DNA of 64,000 bases, taken from assembly GCF_013410655.1 (NCBI RefSeq), contig NZ_JACCFP010000001.1:4115501-4179500 (forward strand), in the 5' to 3' direction. Made by a program: the position numbers and the translations under genes. Under the pieces are notes generated by a model that saw only the letters and a program-made list of their open reading frames with translations, was not told where the DNA came from and did not search any database. Positions 1 through 7,706 of the stretch are shown piece after piece (positions within the stretch are counted from its first letter, which is position 1; each line of letters starts with the position of its first letter). This stretch comes from Nocardioides thalensis. GTDB taxonomy: Bacteria > Actinomycetota > Actinomycetes > Propionibacteriales > Nocardioidaceae.

Positions 1-158
1 GTGGCGTCCTCTACCTCTACCTGCGCGGCATGTGCGGGCCCGAGACGCCGGCCGTCGACGGCGCTCCTTGTGGCGTGTTCTCCTGGCGTCCGCCGGCGGC
101 GCTCGTCGTGGAGCTCTCCGACCTGCTCGACGGCGCTCCCGTGGGTGGTGCCCGATGA
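1..158 (+). CDS. recB: RecB, C-terminal end (partial)
   Basis: Only the last ~51 codons are in the window, read from base 3 to the TGA at 156-158. The peptide contains VLYLYLRGM and GVFSWRPP, which resemble the end of the RecB nuclease domain. RecB is the helicase-nuclease subunit of RecBCD, which processes double-strand breaks. The stop overlaps the recD ATG by 4 bases (ATGA), as expected for a recB-recD operon. The fragment is short, so identity rests largely on recD following directly. Confidence 0.75.
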   Translation, partial: GVLYLYLRGMCGPETPAVDGAPCGVFSWRPPAALVVELSDLLDGAPVGGAR

Positions 159-1891
159 CCGAGCTGTTCGAGCCCACGGACGCCTGCGACCACCGGCTCC
201 TGCAAGTCGCGCACGGCCCGCTCGCCGCCCTCAACGCCGCGGGCCTGCTGGCCGCCGGCGACGTCCGCACCGCGGAGACCGTGTGCCGGCTCGGGGGCGA
301 GCCGTCGGCCGACGTGGCGCTCGCCGTGGCGCTGCTCGTGCGGGCCGCGCGGAGCGGCTCGGTGAGCGTCGACCTCGCCGACGTCGCCGAGCTCCTCCCG
401 GAGCACCCGTGGCCGGAGCCGGCCGACTGGCTCGACGCCGTCCGGGCGAGCAGGCTCACCGGCGTCGCCATCCGCGTCGAGCACGACCTCGTCTACCTCC
501 ACCGCTACTGGGCGGAGGAGGGCGCCGTCGTCACCGACCTCCACGAGCGGCTCACCCGCACCCAGCCGGTGGTCGACGAGACCCGGCTGGCCGCGGCGCT
601 CGACCGGCTCTTCCCGGACACCTTCGCCGAGCAGCGCGCCGCCGCGGAGGAGTCGGCACGCCGCTGGACGTCGGTGATCACCGGCGGTCCGGGCACCGGC
701 AAGACCACCACGCTCGCGCGGCTGCTCGCCGTACTCGCCGACCAGTCCCACGCACCGCTGCGGATCGCCCTCGCGGCGCCGACCGGAAAGGCCGCCGCCC
801 GGATGTCGCAGGCGCTGACCGCCGCGTCCGAGCGGCGCGACTTTCCGGAGTCCGACCGTGGTGCGGTCGCCGGGCTGACCGCGTCGACCCTGCACCGCCT
901 GCTCGGCACCCGGCCCGACAACCACAGCAGGTTCCGCCACCACCGCGGCAACCGGCTCCCGCACGACGTCGTCGTGGTCGACGAGACGTCGATGGTGTCG
1001 CTGAGCCTGATGACCCGCCTGGTCGAGGCGATCCGGCCGGACGCCCGCTTGGTCCTGCTGGGCGATGCCGACCAGCTCGCGTCGGTCGAGGCCGGCGCCG
1101 TGCTCCACGACGTCGTCGAGGGCTTCCGCGGCCGCACGCCGTCGCCGGTCACCCGGCTCGAAACCTCCCACCGGTTCGGGGTGGAGATCGGCCGGCTGGC
1201 GGCCGCCGTCCGCAACGGAGACGCCGACGAGGCGTGGCGGTTGGTGTCGTCGGGCGCCGACAGCATCGAGTTGATCGACCCCGCCGACACGGCCCGCATC
1301 CGCGACGTCGTGATGCCCGGCCCGCGGGACCTGCGTGCCGCTGCGCTCACCGGCGACCAGGAGCGGGCGATCCGCGCGCTCAACGGCCACCGGCTCCTCT
1401 GTGCCCACCGGGAAGGCCCGTTCGGCGTCCGCGCCTGGAACGAGTGGGTCGAGCAGTGGCTCAGGGCCGAGGAGGGCCTCGACTGGCTGCCCGCGCGCTA
1501 TCCGGGCCAGCCGCTCATCCAGACCACCAACGACTACGGCCTCAAGCTGTGGAACGGCGACACCGGCGTCGTCCTCGGCGGCGAGGAGCGGCAGGCGGTC
1601 TTCGACGACGGCGGCACCGGACGGGTGCTGGCCCTCTCCCGGCTGGCCGACGTCGAGACCGCCCACGCGCTCACCGTCCACCGCAGCCAGGGCAGCGAGT
1701 TCGGGGAGGTCACGGTGGTCCTGCCGGAGCCCGACTCCCGCCTGCTCACCCGGCAGCTGCTCTACACCGCGGTCACCCGCGCCGTCGACGTGGTGCGCGT
1801 CGTCGGCACCGAGGCGTCGGTCAGGGAGGCCGTACGCCGCGAGGCGCGTCGCGCCTCGGGGCTCGCGGCCCGGCTGGCCGCGCGGGCCTGA
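155..1891 (+). CDS. recD: RecD, exodeoxyribonuclease V alpha subunit
   Basis: 578 aa superfamily 1B DNA helicase, the 5'-3' motor subunit of RecBCD. Walker A is GGPGTGKTTT at about residues 176-185 and Walker B is VVVDETSM at about 273-280. A late helicase motif, HRSQGSEF, lies near residue 510, followed by the usual LLYTAVTRA segment. The N-terminal ~150 residues match the poorly conserved RecD N domain. The ATG at 155 is chosen because it overlaps the recB stop and gives the normal family length; longer open frames upstream are read-through of recB. The gene is probably translationally coupled to recB. Confidence 0.93.
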   Translation: MTELFEPTDACDHRLLQVAHGPLAALNAAGLLAAGDVRTAETVCRLGGEPSADVALAVALLVRAARSGSVSVDLADVAELLPEHPWPEPADWLDAVRASRLTGVAIRVEHDLVYLHRYWAEEGAVVTDLHERLTRTQPVVDETRLAAALDRLFPDTFAEQRAAAEESARRWTSVITGGPGTGKTTTLARLLAVLADQSHAPLRIALAAPTGKAAARMSQALTAASERRDFPESDRGAVAGLTASTLHRLLGTRPDNHSRFRHHRGNRLPHDVVVVDETSMVSLSLMTRLVEAIRPDARLVLLGDADQLASVEAGAVLHDVVEGFRGRTPSPVTRLETSHRFGVEIGRLAAAVRNGDADEAWRLVSSGADSIELIDPADTARIRDVVMPGPRDLRAAALTGDQERAIRALNGHRLLCAHREGPFGVRAWNEWVEQWLRAEEGLDWLPARYPGQPLIQTTNDYGLKLWNGDTGVVLGGEERQAVFDDGGTGRVLALSRLADVETAHALTVHRSQGSEFGEVTVVLPEPDSRLLTRQLLYTAVTRAVDVVRVVGTEASVREAVRREARRASGLAARLAARA

Positions 1892-1901
1892 CGCACCCCG
1901 A

Positions 1902-1931
1902 TTGCCCTCCCAGCATCTGAATCTGTACTTT
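1902..1931 (+). promoter_or_regulatory. Predicted leaderless promoter of chrA
   Basis: TTGCCC (1902-1907), an 18-nt spacer and TACTTT (1926-1931) form a sigma-A-like promoter. The predicted transcription start falls on or next to the ATG at 1938, and no Shine-Dalgarno sequence is visible, so the chrA mRNA is probably leaderless. Confidence 0.5.
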
Positions 1932-1937
1932 CTCGAT

Positions 1938-3305
1938 ATGGATTCCCGACCCGTGCAGGGCGACGTCATCCCGCTGCGCGAGGCGACCCGGGCGTGGTTC
2001 TCGATCTCCCTGCAGACGTTCGGCGGCCCCGCCGGCCAGATCGCGGTGATGCAGCACAAGCTGGTCGACGAGAAGCGCTGGATCGGGCAGCAGCGGTTCC
2101 TGCACGCCCTCAACTACTGCATGCTCCTGCCCGGGCCCGAGGCACAGCAGCTCGCGATCTACACCGGCTGGCTGCTCAACGGCACCCGCGGCGGCCTGAT
2201 CGCCGGCAGCCTGTTCGTCCTGCCCGGCGTCCTGGCACTGCTGGCCCTGTCGGCGATCTACGTGCGGTACGGCGAGACCGGGCTGGTGTCCGCGCTGTTC
2301 GCCGGCATCGCGCCCGCGGTCATCGCGATCGTCGTGCAGGCGGTGCAGCGGGTCGGGAAGCGCGCGCTGAACCACCCGGCACTGGTGGCGATCGCCGTGG
2401 CCGCGTTCCTCGCGCTCACCCTGTTCGGCGTCCCGTTCCCCGCGGTCGTCCTGGCCGCGGGCGTGCTCGGCTGGCTGCTCGGGCGCCGCATCCCCGGCCT
2501 GGGCGGAGGCGGCCACGGGGCGGCCGAGGACGACGGCCCGGCGCCGCTGATCAGCGACGAGGCGCTGCACCACGCGCTGCCGACCAAGCGCCGCTCGCTC
2601 GGCGTGCTGGCGCTCGGGCTGTTCCTCTGGTTCACGCCGGTGGCCGCGTTCGCCGTACTGGTCGACTCCACGCCGGTCTTCACCGACCAGGGCCTGTTCT
2701 TCTCGGGCGCCGCGGTCGTCACGTTCGGCGGCGCGTACGCCGTGCTCGCCTACGTCGCCCAGCAGGCGGTGAGCGTCTACGGCTGGCTGGCCCCCGGGGA
2801 GATGGTCCGCGGCCTCGCCCTCGCGGAGACCACGCCCGGCCCGCTGATCATGGTCGTGCAGTTCGTCGCGTTCGTCGGCGCCTACCGGCAGCCGGGTGCG
2901 TTCGACCCCTGGGTCGCTGCGGTCCTGGCGTCGCTGCTCGTCACCTGGGTGACGTTCGTGCCGTGCTTCCTGTGGGTGCTGCTCGGCGCGCCGTACGTCG
3001 AGCGGCTGCGCAGCAACCGGGCGCTGAGCACCGCCCTCACCGGCATCACCGCCGCGGTCGTCGGCGTGATCGCCAACCTCGCGGTGTTCTTCGCGCTGCA
3101 CAACCTCTTCGACGAGCAGCGCGAGATCGGCGCCGGTCCGCTCGCGCTCGACCTGCCGGTCCTGTCGGAGTGGGACCCGACGGCGTTCGCGATCACCGCG
3201 GTCGCACTGGTCGGGATGTTCCGCTTCAAGTGGAGCCCGTTGCGCACCATCGGCGTGTGCGCCCTCCTGGGCCTCCTGGTGTACGGCGTCCGCGCCGTCA
3301 CGTGA
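1938..3305 (+). CDS. chrA: Chromate transporter (CHR family, two-domain)
   Basis: 455 aa polytopic membrane protein with two homologous CHR domains, the long-chain ChrA arrangement. The N half has FGGPAGQIAVMQ and MLLPGPEAQQLAIYTG. The C half repeats the pattern with FGGAYAVLAYVAQQ, WLAPGEM and TTPGPLIM. About ten membrane segments are visible, with a charged cytoplasmic linker near residues 190-220. The family exports chromate driven by proton motive force, and some members serve other anions. The start is the ATG just after the promoter-like element at 1902-1931; upstream in-frame codons lie in recD. It is convergent with the next gene and closed by a hairpin at 3307-3323. Confidence 0.88.
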   Translation: MDSRPVQGDVIPLREATRAWFSISLQTFGGPAGQIAVMQHKLVDEKRWIGQQRFLHALNYCMLLPGPEAQQLAIYTGWLLNGTRGGLIAGSLFVLPGVLALLALSAIYVRYGETGLVSALFAGIAPAVIAIVVQAVQRVGKRALNHPALVAIAVAAFLALTLFGVPFPAVVLAAGVLGWLLGRRIPGLGGGGHGAAEDDGPAPLISDEALHHALPTKRRSLGVLALGLFLWFTPVAAFAVLVDSTPVFTDQGLFFSGAAVVTFGGAYAVLAYVAQQAVSVYGWLAPGEMVRGLALAETTPGPLIMVVQFVAFVGAYRQPGAFDPWVAAVLASLLVTWVTFVPCFLWVLLGAPYVERLRSNRALSTALTGITAAVVGVIANLAVFFALHNLFDEQREIGAGPLALDLPVLSEWDPTAFAITAVALVGMFRFKWSPLRTIGVCALLGLLVYGVRAVT

Positions 3306-3306
3306 T

Positions 3307-3323
3307 CGCCCGCTGAGCGGGCG
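3307..3323. terminator. Hairpin between convergent genes
   Basis: Perfect 7-bp stem (CGCCCGC / GCGGGCG) with a TGA loop, directly after the chrA stop and before the end of the leftward gene at 3333. There is no U tract. Its position suggests a bidirectional terminator. Confidence 0.5.
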
Positions 3324-3332
3324 ACGGGCCGC

Positions 3333-3839
3333 TCAGTCGCGGTGGTGCTTCTCCCGGAACTCCTCGATCTCCTCGTCGGCCTCGTCGATCAGCCCCTCGA
3401 GCGCCTTGACCGCGTCGGGCTTGCCGTGGAAACGCTGGTAGGAGTAGGCGATCAGCACCAGCGCGAGGACGGCTGACCCGATCTGGGTCACGCCGGTCCA
3501 CAGCCCGCCGGGCAGCCACCAGCCGTCGGAGAGCGGCCACCACGACGGCACGTCGGGCTTGACGATCCAGAGCACGCCGCACGCGGCGAGCCCGATCGCG
3601 AAGACGGTGGACGCGATGATCCGCGGCCAGGTCTCCACGCTCTCCGCCGCGCCCTTCAGCGCGCGCAGCCGCACCGGCTCGACCCAGCGCTCGGCCCAGG
3701 TGTACTGCTGCGACAGCACGGCCAGGCCGGCGAACAGCAGGATCAGGCCCGGCCCGGGCAGCACCAGGGCGGCGACGCCCGCGACGAGCAGGAGCCAGCC
3801 GACGACCTCGAGGACCAGTCGCTTCGCCGCCCCGGTCAT
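3333..3839 (-). CDS. PGPGW-family transmembrane protein
   Basis: 168 aa small membrane protein with about four hydrophobic segments: residues ~9-45 as a hairpin around LPGPG, then two segments near 75-95 and 115-135. The LVLPGPGLI motif is the hallmark of the putative transmembrane PGPGW family (PF09656), whose function is unknown. The C-terminal ~30 residues are acidic and helical (EGLIDEADEEIEEF), probably cytoplasmic. It lies 16 bp beyond the stop of the upstream NTF2-like gene on the same strand, so the two may be co-transcribed. Confidence 0.75.
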   Translation of the reverse strand: MTGAAKRLVLEVVGWLLLVAGVAALVLPGPGLILLFAGLAVLSQQYTWAERWVEPVRLRALKGAAESVETWPRIIASTVFAIGLAACGVLWIVKPDVPSWWPLSDGWWLPGGLWTGVTQIGSAVLALVLIAYSYQRFHGKPDAVKALEGLIDEADEEIEEFREKHHRD

Positions 3840-3855
3840 CGGGGACCCACCGCGT

Positions 3856-4362
3856 TCACCGGGCCATCGTGTCGTACTTCTCCAAGAACCTCAGGACATC
3901 GGGGTCGGCCCGGTCGTGGTCACGGGCGATCCGGGCCCAGCGCAGCGCCATCTCGTGGAAGCGCAGCGGGTTGTAGACGTCCTCCTCGCGGGAGAAGAGG
4001 CCGCCGCCGGCGTACGTCATGATCGTGATGTTCGGCTCCTCGAGCCGGGTGCCGTCGCCGGGGTCCGGCATCGGGTTGCGCACCTCGCACACCAGCCGCG
4101 CGGCGTCGGCGTCGACCACCTGCCAGGTCAGCGGGAAGCCGGTCATCACCCGGCCCGGGTAGGACGTCATCGTCCGCACCGCCCAGGCGCGGATCTCGTC
4201 GCGGCCGCGGAACGTGCCCATCGCGTGCTCGACGTAGACGGCGTCCTCGGTGAAGAGGTCGGCGTAGCCGGTCCAGTCCCCTGAGGCCGTGAACCCGGCG
4301 ACCTTCTCGTGGAACGCCGCGTAGGCATCGGTGATCTCGTCGGCGGTGAAGGTCCCGGTCAC
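3856..4362 (-). CDS. NTF2/SnoaL-like protein
   Basis: About 168 aa with an NTF2-like cone fold: helix FTADEITDAYAAFHEKVAGF, then a WTGYADLFTEDAVYVEH strand pair and FRGRDEIRAW, typical of SnoaL-like proteins. The fold hosts isomerases, dehydratases and binding proteins; substrate unknown. I use the GTG at 4362. A GTG at 4416 would add 18 low-complexity residues, but it sits inside an inverted repeat (4392-4420), which makes it less likely. The gene diverges from the TauE-type exporter at 4510. Confidence 0.7.
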   Translation of the reverse strand: MTGTFTADEITDAYAAFHEKVAGFTASGDWTGYADLFTEDAVYVEHAMGTFRGRDEIRAWAVRTMTSYPGRVMTGFPLTWQVVDADAARLVCEVRNPMPDPGDGTRLEEPNITIMTYAGGGLFSREEDVYNPLRFHEMALRWARIARDHDRADPDVLRFLEKYDTMAR

Positions 4363-4391
4363 CCCGCGATCCAACCACGGCCCCGGCCCGC

Positions 4392-4420
4392 CCGGGTGAG
4401 AGGCGGAACCGCTCACCCGG
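4392..4420. promoter_or_regulatory. Inverted repeat upstream of the NTF2-like gene
   Basis: Perfect 9-bp arms CCGGGTGAG (4392-4400) and CTCACCCGG (4412-4420), separated by 11 nt. It lies in the divergent region between the NTF2-like gene and the exporter and covers the alternative GTG start of the former. An operator or 5'-leader hairpin is possible. Confidence 0.4.
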
Positions 4421-4430
4421 CAGGTCGGAC

Positions 4431-4460
4431 TTGCATAGTCGTCTCACTTGAGTTCATAAT
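4431..4460 (+). promoter_or_regulatory. Predicted promoter of the TauE/SafE gene
   Basis: TTGCAT (4431-4436), 18 nt, CATAAT (4455-4460), in an unusually AT-rich stretch of this GC-rich DNA. Two half-similar repeats, ACTTGAGTTCA (4446-4456) and ACTTGTTCACT (4465-4475), overlap it and could be regulator contacts. Confidence 0.45.
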
Positions 4461-4509
4461 CTCTACTTGTTCACTGTTCTTAGGTAAGACACGGAAGAAG
4501 GAGCGCGTC

Positions 4510-5406
4510 GTGCGCAAGCTGTTGGTACTCGGATTCGTGGGCCTGCTGGCCCAGCTGATCGACGGATCGCTGGGCATGGCGTACGGCGTCACGTCCTCGA
4601 CCCTGCTGCTGGCCGCCGGCATCGCGCCCGCCTCCGCGTCGGCCGCGGTCCACTTCTCCGAGATCGGCACGTCGCTGGTCTCCGGCTTCTCCCACCACAA
4701 GCTCGGCAACGTCGACTGGCGCACCGTCAGCATCCTGGCCGTGCCCGGGTTCGTCGGCGCGTTCGCCGGTGCCACGTTCCTCGCGAGCCTCGACGGCGAC
4801 GCGGCCAAGCCGTGGGTCGCCGGCATCCTGCTCGCGCTCGGCCTCTACGTGATCTGGCGCTTCCTCGTGCTGGGCGGCCGCCGTCCCACGTTCAAGACCC
4901 GCCCCTCCGCCGCGATGCTCGCGCCGATGGGCCTGGCCGGCGGCGCGCTCGACGCCATCGGCGGCGGCGGCTGGGGCCCGGTCGGCACGACGACGCTCCT
5001 CTCGTCGGGCCGGCTCGAGCCGCGCAAGGTCATCGGCTCGATCGACACCTCCGAGTTCCTCGTCGCGGTCGGCGGCTCGCTCGGCTTCCTCTTCGCGCTC
5101 GCCAACGAGGACATCCCGTGGGACTACGCGATCGCCCTCCTCGCCGGTGGCGTGATCGCCGCGCCGATCGCCGCCTGGCTGGTGAAGAAGCTCGCCGCGC
5201 GGGTGCTCGGCGTCGCGGCGGGTGGCCTGATCGTGCTCACCAACTCCAAGACGATCGCGGAGACCTTCGGCGCCGAGGGCGCTCAGGTCGCCGTGATCTG
5301 CGGCCTGCTCGCCGCGCTCTGGGTCTCCGGCATCGTCTGGGCCGTCCGCCAGGAGCGGCTCTCGCGCGAGCTCGAGGCGCTCGAGAAGGAGCTCGAGACC
5401 GTCTGA
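4510..5406 (+). CDS. Sulfite exporter TauE/SafE family protein
   Basis: 298 aa membrane protein with about eight segments. It starts with LLAQLIDGSLGMAYG and has the second-half repeat MGLAGGALDAIGGGGWGP, the duplicated glycine-rich motif of the TauE/SafE (DUF81) family. Characterised members export sulfite, sulfoacetate or other small organosulfur anions; the substrate here is unknown. The GTG at 4510 follows AAGGAG (4498-4503) with 6-nt spacing. The C-terminal tail (RELEALEKELE) is a short cytoplasmic helix. The gene has its own predicted promoter and ends 20 bp before the cyclase gene. Confidence 0.85.
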   Translation: MRKLLVLGFVGLLAQLIDGSLGMAYGVTSSTLLLAAGIAPASASAAVHFSEIGTSLVSGFSHHKLGNVDWRTVSILAVPGFVGAFAGATFLASLDGDAAKPWVAGILLALGLYVIWRFLVLGGRRPTFKTRPSAAMLAPMGLAGGALDAIGGGGWGPVGTTTLLSSGRLEPRKVIGSIDTSEFLVAVGGSLGFLFALANEDIPWDYAIALLAGGVIAAPIAAWLVKKLAARVLGVAAGGLIVLTNSKTIAETFGAEGAQVAVICGLLAALWVSGIVWAVRQERLSRELEALEKELETV

Positions 5407-5426
5407 GCCTCGATACGCTTCGGGGC

Positions 5427-7007
5427 ATGCCCGCGGCGATCTTCTCCCGACGCCGCCGCGGACCCAGCCCGTTCGGCAACCGGCTCCTGGGCCCCCGGGT
5501 CCAGGAGCCGCACCATCTCCGGATCCGGGTCCAGCTGCTGCTGACCGCCGCCCTGCTCGGCAACAACATGGTGGGCGCGGCCGCCGTCTTCCTGATCAAC
5601 AGCTTCGTGGTGCCGACGCCGCCGCCCAACCAGGCGACCACCGTCGCGCTCGCGATCGGCGTGCCGACGTACGTCGTCGCGGCCGCCGCCGCGGGGGTGG
5701 CGTGGGGAACGTCGGCCACCCTCCAGTCGCTGCGCTGGGCGACCGTCCCCGACAGCGAGCCCGACGCCGAGGACCGCCGCCACGCGCTCCGGGTGCCGAT
5801 GCGGCTGACCGTCATGCAGCTCGTCCTGTGGCTGATCGGCACTGTGCTCTTCACGATCCTGGCCGCGGTGCTGCAGCCGGAACGCTGGGTGAGCACGCTG
5901 CTGACCGTCGGCATCGGCGCGGTCATGGTCGCCGGGATCGCCTACCTGCTCACCGAGTTCGCCCTGCGGCCGATCGCCGCCCGCGCCCTCGAGGGCACGC
6001 CCCCGCCCCGCGTGCGCGGGGTCGGCGTGGGCCAGCGGATGGTCCTGTTCTGGACCGTCGGCACCGCGATGCCGGTGATCGGCCTCGCCGTCGCGGCGCT
6101 GCTGGCGCTCACCGAGGGCGAGACCACGCTGCGCCAGCTCGCCGTCGTGACCCTGGCCGTGTGCGGCGTGGTGCTCGTGACCGGGCTCTTCGTCACCTCG
6201 CTCAACGCCCGCGCGGTCGTCGCGCCGATCACGTCGGTGCGCGACGCGATGCAGGCCGTGCAGGCCGGCGACCTCGACACCGACGTCGTCGTCTACGACG
6301 GCACCGAGCTCGGCCAGCTCCAGAGCGGCTTCAACCAGATGGTGGTCGGCCTGCGGGAGCGGGAGCGGATCCGCGACCTCTTCGGCCGCCACGTCGGACA
6401 CGAGGTGGCCGAGGCCGCCGCCGCTGTCGAGACCGGCGAGATGCAGCTTGGCGGCGAGGCGCGGGTCGTGTCCGTGCTGTTCGTCGACCTGGTGGGCTCC
6501 ACGGCGTACGCCACCGAGCACGGCCCGGTCGAGGTCGTCTCGGTGCTCAACCGCTTCTTCGGCGTCGTCGTCGACGAGGTCGCCGCCCACCACGGGCTGG
6601 TCAACAAGTTCATCGGCGACGCGGTGCTCGCCGTCTTCGGCGCCCCCGCGACCGACCCCGACCACGCCGCCAACGCCCTGGCCGCGGCCCGGTCGATGGC
6701 CGAGCGCCTGGAGGTCGAGGTGCCCGAGATCGGCGCCGGCATCGGCGTCTCCACTGGCACGGTGGTCGCCGGCAACGTCGGCCACGAGGAGCGCTACGAG
6801 TACACCGTCATCGGCGACGCCGTGAACTCCGCCTCCCGCCTCACCGACCTCGCCAAGGAGGTGCCGGGCCGGGTGCTCGCGATGTGGCACACGGTCGAGG
6901 TCGCCGCGGCCCGCGGCGCCGACGAGGCGGCGCACTGGGAGCAGCAGGGCGCCACCGTGCTCCGCGGCCGGGTCGAGGAGACCCCGCTCGCCGTCCCCTC
7001 CCCCTGA
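5427..7007 (+). CDS. Membrane class III adenylate/guanylate cyclase with HAMP domain
   Basis: 526 aa. Layout: a short cytoplasmic N terminus (1-35), about six membrane segments (35-275), a HAMP domain (about 258-310) and a class III cyclase domain (about 345-495). This matches the mycobacterial Rv1318c/Rv3645 type. Metal-binding Asp residues lie in FVDLVGST and FIGDAVLAVFG. The substrate-specifying Lys is in NKFIGD, and the second position is Thr in YTVIGDAVN, as in many bacterial adenylate cyclases. The transition-state Asn and Arg are in VNSASRL. The catalytic set is complete, so it should make cAMP at the inner face of the membrane. The stop abuts the 22-bp repeat array at 7008. Confidence 0.9.
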   Translation: MPAAIFSRRRRGPSPFGNRLLGPRVQEPHHLRIRVQLLLTAALLGNNMVGAAAVFLINSFVVPTPPPNQATTVALAIGVPTYVVAAAAAGVAWGTSATLQSLRWATVPDSEPDAEDRRHALRVPMRLTVMQLVLWLIGTVLFTILAAVLQPERWVSTLLTVGIGAVMVAGIAYLLTEFALRPIAARALEGTPPPRVRGVGVGQRMVLFWTVGTAMPVIGLAVAALLALTEGETTLRQLAVVTLAVCGVVLVTGLFVTSLNARAVVAPITSVRDAMQAVQAGDLDTDVVVYDGTELGQLQSGFNQMVVGLRERERIRDLFGRHVGHEVAEAAAAVETGEMQLGGEARVVSVLFVDLVGSTAYATEHGPVEVVSVLNRFFGVVVDEVAAHHGLVNKFIGDAVLAVFGAPATDPDHAANALAAARSMAERLEVEVPEIGAGIGVSTGTVVAGNVGHEERYEYTVIGDAVNSASRLTDLAKEVPGRVLAMWHTVEVAAARGADEAAHWEQQGATVLRGRVEETPLAVPSP

Positions 7008-7123
7008 CGAACGGGCACGGTTGGCGTGCCGAACGGGCACGGTTGGCATGCCGAACGGGCACGGTTGGCGCGACGAACCGGCAGGGTTGGCGCGACGAAC
7101 CGGCAGGGTTGGCGCGACGAACC
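7008..7123 (+). repeat. Array of 22-bp units, locus 1 (family A)
   Basis: Five units of exactly 22 bp start at 7008, 7030, 7052, 7074 and 7096, with a partial sixth (CGAACC) to 7123. Each starts CGAACSGGCA, continues with GGTTGGC and ends in a variable 4-base tail. AACC/GGTT half-sites give weak dyad symmetry in units 4 and 5. The array starts on the base after the cyclase stop and ends one base before the TetR stop, so it fills the whole convergent intergenic space. There are no unique spacers, so it is not a CRISPR. Confidence 0.9.
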
Positions 7124-7124
7124 T

Positions 7125-7706
7125 TCAGGCCAGCGCGTCGAGCGCGTGCACCACCCGCGGCAGGATGTTGTCGGGGTCGACGTCCGGATACACCGCGCCG
7201 ACCAGCTGGTCGCGCTGGAGCACGGCGAGCCCGTGCACCGCGGCCCAGCCGAGCATCGCGAGCTCGGCGGTCGGTACGGCGGTGCCCCAGCCCGTCGCCT
7301 GCGCGTCCGCGACCGTGGCGAGCATCAGGTCGCGGTGCCGCTCGCGCGCGGCGACGAACCGCTCGTCGTCGACGTGCAGCAGCTCCGGCCGGAACATCAG
7401 GTCGAACATGGTCGGCCGCGCCAACGCGAACTCGACGTACGCCGCCCCGGCGGCGGCCACCCGCAGACCGCCCTCGACCGGCGCCTCCGCGATCGCGGCC
7501 TCGGTCTGCTCCAGCAGCAGCTCGAGACCCTCCACCGCCAGCGCGGTGAACAGCCCGGCCCGGTCCTCGAAGTGGTGCGCCGTGGCCTGGTGGGACACGC
7601 CGACCCGGCGCGCGATCGCTCGCAGGCTCGCCCGAGCCGGGCCGCTGGAGGCGATCTCCTGCTCGGCCGCACGGAGCAGCCGGTGGCGGACGTCGAGGCG
7701 GCTCAC
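7125..7706 (-). CDS. TetR-family transcriptional regulator
   Basis: 193 aa. The N-terminal helix-turn-helix (about residues 10-55) contains SLRAIARRVGVSHQATAHHF, typical of TetR. The C-terminal ligand-binding domain includes the FDLMFRPELL segment common in the WHG/TetR_C family. The GTG at 7706 overlaps the stop of the MMPL gene (GTGA), so the regulator is co-transcribed as the last gene of the exporter operon. It probably represses that operon through the palindrome at 10824-10844. The ligand is unknown, perhaps a lipid or a drug exported by the MMPL protein. Confidence 0.87.
   Translation of the reverse strand: MSRLDVRHRLLRAAEQEIASSGPARASLRAIARRVGVSHQATAHHFEDRAGLFTALAVEGLELLLEQTEAAIAEAPVEGGLRVAAAGAAYVEFALARPTMFDLMFRPELLHVDDERFVAARERHRDLMLATVADAQATGWGTAVPTAELAMLGWAAVHGLAVLQRDQLVGAVYPDVDPDNILPRVVHALDALA

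Noticed and set aside
17..2113. A 698-codon open frame on the minus strand
   Set aside because: It lies opposite recD and the start of chrA, both clearly coding, and its translation has no recognisable domain.
7008..7123. CRISPR array
   Set aside because: Repeat units abut directly with no unique spacers, the period is 22 bp, and no cas genes are present.
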